DNA from: Oxyruncus cristatus
Taxonomy: Eukaryota; Chordata; Aves; Passeriformes; Cotingidae
Direction of reading: 5' to 3'
DNA length: 64,000 nt
Assembly: GCA_013399855.1 (NCBI GenBank)
Contig: VXAY01005959.1
Coordinates: 213,905-277,904, forward strand
Part shown: positions 59,180-64,000 of the stretch, piece after piece
Layout of the letters: each line of letters starts with the position of its first letter
Position numbering within the stretch: position 1 is the stretch's first letter
The notes under the pieces: generated by a model
Told to the model about the DNA's origin: nothing
The model's database searches: none
The model's input: the letters and a program-made list of their open reading frames with translations, nothing else
Translations under genes and position numbers: made by a program

Positions 59180-62100
59180 CTGTAAAAGGTGAAAATAAAG
59201 TAATGCAATGACTTAAAATTATGTCAAGTCAATGTAAGAGCCCTTGCACTGTTCAGCCTGTGTTATTAAGTACTGAAATAAAAAAGCTGTTACCAGAAAC
59301 ATGGAGCTCTCAGTATTGGAGCAGCATTGCTGCTAGTGCCAGATATCCCTTATCATTACTGCAGGAAGCTCAGGGTATTTCTGACTGAGACTTTCTTTAT
59401 GATACTCTATTTCCAGCTATTTCCGAGTTCTCTGGAACACTACTGTAACATGAGCCAAGCTCTTATCACAGCTATACTACAACACTTCCACAGGAACCAA
59501 GTCAGGCTGGCATCTCCAAAAGCTAAGCATGAAAATCTAACAGCTACATAGCTGTGTTTCAGAGATCTCCTCACAATGAGTTTTGCTCTGAGAGCCCACT
59601 GGGCAAGGCACAGGCTGCTCTGAGCACCAACTAACATAATGCAGACGAAATTTGAGAAAAGTTTTTACATCCAGTCAAATAATTTCAATCTACAACCTTT
59701 GAACACCACCCACGAAGCTGCAAGGGAGTATCCTTCACTTCACATAAAATTCTAATACATGGTATTGGATAATTTATTCCTGCCATTAAAACCACTGACT
59801 ACACACCCTGGCAGAAGAGCCAACTGCAAAATGACTCACAGGGCTAGAATTAGGCACATTTTCCAGAGCACCATCCACTTCCAAAGAAACCCCAAAACAC
59901 AAAGCTACCAAACCAAAACCACCCAAGCAACACTTGTAAAACTTTCCATGGGGTCTTTGAAAGGTATGACAGCTTTACAAAGAAAATAAAAACTGATGTT
60001 ATCATATCAACAAACTTGCAGAGCTGCACGGATGACTACTTCTGGTATTATGAACAATTTGACTTTCAAATTTAAAATATCTGCAAAATCCTTGAGTCCT
60101 TCTCAGTTTTATTAGCCACAACAAAAGTTTTGCTTCTCTAGAAAATATTTTCTGATGATGGCTTATTTGTGGTTAACAAATAGGGATTTGGCTATGCTGG
60201 ATTTGCATGGTTAGCAAAGCAGAATCCTGGCTATTTTCAGATTATCTACAGCTCTGTTTCAAGAGCAGTAAACGATACTCCACACTATTGTGATGACATA
60301 CCTAAACCAGGGTAAAAATATCCCCAGCTACACTCTAATTCTTATAATCAAAACAACAAGTCTCATTTTGGAAGCGTACTTTCCTATGCTGAAATAAGAG
60401 TTTTCATTTGTATAGGTACCTATACATAAGAGAGTGGGACAAAAAGCAGCGTCACAGGTACAGGCAAAAGCAGCTCAAAAAGAAATCTGTACGTGTAACA
60501 TTTAAATGCTCTTAGTCATTCTGCCTGTAGCCTCCAAATCCTGAGGTCAGTAAGGCAGGAAGGTATTTCCATTACTACTGAAGTCAGTTTCCTTCTTGTT
60601 TTTACAAAAATAAAAACTTACAGGCCTAAACATTGTGGCCTTCTGAGTGCAAGCACCTCCCATGCATTTGTGGGGTTAATGAAAAATAAAGTCTCACTCC
60701 TGTTATTTACTTTTTTTTTTCAGTATTACAGAATGCATTTCCATTAAGTGATCTTTCTCTACACTCAGTTCATTTGTCCCAGAGCCATAATGCTTTCACT
60801 GGCTTGTATATAAAATTTGTTGTTTGTTTAGAGGAAGCTTAAATCAGTAGTGCGGAAGTATTAGCAAAGCAGTCTCATTCTCTTGCTGGAATAAGCAGCA
60901 AATTCTGCTACAGTACAGAACAACTGCTGCCTTACTTGATCAACAAATAAGAGCTCAATTTAGCACATAGGAAATGGGGACCAGAGAGCAACGGCTCTCC
61001 AGTAACAGAAGTGGAAATACAGTGAATTTCAAGATGAGGGATGTTGATAATATCAGATAACACTTGCTTTAAAGAGCAGCAAAACATATTTCTCATACAT
61101 ATGCCTACTGAAATTCAGAACTCTGATTGAGGTTAATCAGTTTGAATTGGTTTATTTTTAACACACAAGCTACGGAAACCTCCTGTTTACTTTCCACTGG
61201 AGCTGATGTGTGTGCTTAGCATGCATCATTTAATCACAAAACCTATTTTTTAACTGGCAACTCAGTAGCTGATATAGTCCTTCTGACACTATTGGAGAGA
61301 GCTTTGAGTAGCTCCCCAGCTCCTCCCCATCCATCTCTGCTGTCCATATGGGCAGGGCAACGGCCGACTTTGAAAAACAACATATTGGCTCAGTTTCTCT
61401 CCTGCCCTTTTCCCCTTCACCACCAGTTCTCTACTTGCTTGACTTCTGAAGAAATCAAAGGCTAGAATTTAAATACTATTTCTTACTTGATAAGGTTTTA
61501 ATTGTATTATTAAGTTATTATAGATAAAATATGTACTTGACAATGGCAGTGCAGACTGCAAAGCCTCGGAGGTATTTATGCGTAGGACTATTAATAGCCC
61601 GTTTTCACAGCACCCAGCTCTCCAGTAAAGATATCAGGTTTGCCATCTAAACACCACAGTTAGAAATCACTCTCAGAAGATTTAAGGGCTTGGTTTTATT
61701 CACTGTTTGTCTGATGCTCTAAAATTAATTCAGACTCAAGGGGGAAAACCTTTACTCAATTTTTTAAAGCAACAAAACAGGACTGACCTAAACACAACTT
61801 GAAAAATCATCTTCAGAGATGACCACCATAGTTTTCAAAACCAGGCACCTAAAATTTACTATGCAACTGGATTATTTTTTTAAACCTGGCTATTAGTTCA
61901 GCAGTTTAATTTTCGTTATTCATCTCTTCAAAACAAATGATCAACCTGATTTATTTAAAAATATTCTACATACTTATTACAGATTAGGGGTGGGTAAGCA
62001 GAAGACAGTAACTCCCTCTACTTTGTTCACTCATGTTTAACAGCACTCCACCTTGCAAGTATTATCATTCTTCTTGCTTATGAAACTTTCATACACAACT

Positions 62101-63790
62101 GGAACAGAAAGACACGCTAATATTTTGAAAATTTAAAAATCACAAAACTTGGCAGAGAACCTGGGAGGTGGACACAGCACTTAGTTCCAGTTTGAACACT
62201 TCTGGGTGCACAGCATGTTTCTGATTTAGCTGTGTTGCAAGCATTACTAGGCCCAAACTTTAAGTAGCCTTTTTTTTCCTTCTTCAGAAGCCTACATCTA
62301 CTTCTAAGCACTGAGGGATGTATAGTGCAAGAAGCAAGCATGTAGTTACATAAAATCCCCAAGTAAACAGAATACCTTTGTAAGACAGCCCAAATTAAAG
62401 AGAATTTATTCTCTTTAAATTAAAGAGAAGCACACATTTCTGCTAGAATGCAATGGGACACTAGATGGGCCTCAGCTTACAAGACAACTTCCATGTTCCT
62501 CCAAAGTAGACAGATGCCTTTTGGGATGAGCAGATAGCAACAATCACCTTAAGTATCATCTCTCCCTTACAATTCAACTGAATCAGTGTGACAAAACCCC
62601 AGCACATTATAAGGGCAGGAGAAGATCGATTCTGACTTGGTCAGGACACAAGGAAGCTCAGGGACTCCTGTAATCAGTGCAGTAGAATTTACCTTTACAC
62701 AAGGCCCCTTGGATGTCTGTAAAGGACTCTGAGGCATCTGAGTGAGAGATGAGACATGAGGCAGCTCCACCACCACAAAAACCTGTTTATCTGACAGTGC
62801 CTTTCAAAACCAGCCAGCCTCCACAAAACCCCTAGTACCACAGCTTCCTGTACCATCCTGGCTTCCAGCGAGGGTGATGAGATGCTCCACTGAGTGGTCT
62901 TTTTGCAAAGAAGCATCACAAGGCAGGAGGAGCAGCACCAAAAGCTGAACATGCACTACAAAGACTTCCCAAGGACTGAGACAAACTCTCACTTATGGCT
63001 TTTGGGGTACATGAACAGACTTTCACAAACACACTGTCCAGGCGGTTCCTCAGGAACACCCTTTGTGACAAAGGAAGTGGTTAATTGCCATTTCACAAAC
63101 GGGACCCAGGCAGAGTAGAAATACTCACCAAAGTCCATTAGAGAACAAGAACATTCACAAGACAACATGTCTTATTTTTTACATCAAAAGGGCCAAAAAA
63201 TTATTTAATTGAAGTCTTAGATGTTGGTGATACTACTTCACCTAGAACACATGCTACTCTATACCTAGTAAAGCCAACTAAGTTTAAATCAGTATGACTT
63301 AACACAGTAATGCCACAAACGCTAAACAGACTTTTGGGCAAATTACTAATAACAATGAAACTGGAGTATGCAACTCCATCAATTCCTGAGAGCAAACCAT
63401 TTTTTTACTTGTAATTTCGATTTTTATTTTCTTCTATTTTTTCAGAATAAAAAAATAAAATGCCTACATATACTCCACAAAGGATGTTTCCACATACCAA
63501 ATTAAGTATGAGTTCAAACAGGCTGAAGAGGAAAGAGCTCCAAGCTAAATCAACATTTTATTAAAACACACATTCATAAAACATTATTCCTTTAAAAGAG
63601 CAACACAGAAGCAAACAAACAAAAAGAAATCCCAAGTAACAAGACTGATATTTTAAGGTATATGTTAAACGTAAATTGAGCATTATGGCACAGATCCCCA
63701 AACACAGGTGTCAAACCGTAGCGCTACCAACAAACCCCAGGTCCACCACAAAGCAGCAAAATCCGTATTCACATTATGTACCTCTTGAAA
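59180..63790 (-). other. SUN1 5' UTR intron
   Basis: This intron runs from the CpG island to the first coding exon. It holds a near-palindrome at 62392-62421. No exon is recognised, although alternative non-coding first exons cannot be excluded by eye. Confidence 0.6.
62392..62421. repeat. Imperfect inverted repeat
   Basis: AAATTAAAGAGAA and TTCTCTTTAAATT flank a TTTA spacer and differ by one base in the arm. The motif AAATTAAAGAGA is then repeated once more in direct orientation. Confidence 0.8.
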
Positions 63791-64000
63791 CGCTTTTTAA
63801 AAGGGAGGCCGGTGGAAACCAGCCGCACATTCAGCCGCGGTGAAACAATCAGCGCGCCCGTTCATTGTTTACACGCCGGGCCCCGCTGCCAACACACCAT
63901 TTCGCAGCCCAGGCCGCTCGGCCCTCGCAGGCTCCGCGCTCAGGGGCTGCGCTCCGGGGCTCCCCCATGGGCGGCCCCGGGCGCGGGGGGTCTGGGGCCG
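63790..64000 (-). promoter_or_regulatory. SUN1 CpG-island promoter (left part)
   Basis: CpG density rises sharply from about 63830 to the window edge with GC-rich promoter-like sequence. The untranslated SUN1 exon 1 and its start site probably lie here or just beyond. The exact donor is not resolved; candidates are near 63810 and 63897. Confidence 0.65.

Noticed and set aside
1..64000. tRNA, rRNA, CRISPR, phage or endogenous retrovirus
   Set aside because: No tRNA B-box with a cloverleaf, no spaced identical repeats and no retroviral gene or LTR pair could be supported by eye.

Overview
This window is vertebrate nuclear DNA, most likely from a bird. It holds split genes with GT-AG introns, 3' ends of CR1 LINEs, CpG islands at promoters, and an assembly gap of 336 Ns. 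I found no operons, CRISPR arrays, phage, plasmid or viral genes. Three conserved genes account for nearly all the coding sequence, and I rebuilt their exons by hand. All exon phases agree across junctions. The gene order SUN1 - GET4 - ADAP1, with ADAP1 on the opposite strand to the other two, matches what I recall of human 7p22.3.

Layout. Positions 1-14891 are the intron upstream of the first visible ADAP1 exon. This stretch has a CpG-rich patch at its left edge, small tandem duplications, one CR1 fragment and one unexplained open frame near 3.6-3.9 kb. ADAP1 (+ strand) contributes seven coding exons at 14892-22089. They encode both PH domains and the stop; the N-terminal ArfGAP exons must lie outside the window. 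Its 3' UTR runs to about 23.4 kb. The tail-to-tail gap before GET4 is an AT-rich microsatellite field (about 23.55-24.33 kb) followed by a zone with poly(A) hexamers on both strands. GET4 (- strand) is complete in nine exons at 25971-36368, with a CpG-island promoter and the N gap in intron 1. SUN1 (- strand) follows: the 3' UTR is at about 36980-38632, coding exons are at 38633-59159, and the 5' UTR leads to a CpG island at the right edge.

The genes do not form one pathway. ADAP1 is a phosphoinositide- and inositol-phosphate-binding ARF6 GAP at the plasma membrane. GET4 is a cytosolic factor that hands tail-anchored proteins to the GET/TRC targeting route. SUN1 is an inner-nuclear-membrane LINC-complex protein. 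Their proximity is old synteny.

I see no wholly new biological system. The observations most worth following are in SUN1. It has three consecutive symmetrical phase-1 cassette exons in the pre-transmembrane region. Six of its acceptors sit directly against a GT, so they could be re-spliced. One cassette has the same 10-mer across both splice junctions. It also has a 27-nt microexon and a two-codon upstream ORF. Further points are the possible 3'-end overlap of ADAP1 and GET4 and the unidentified frame at 3.6-3.9 kb.
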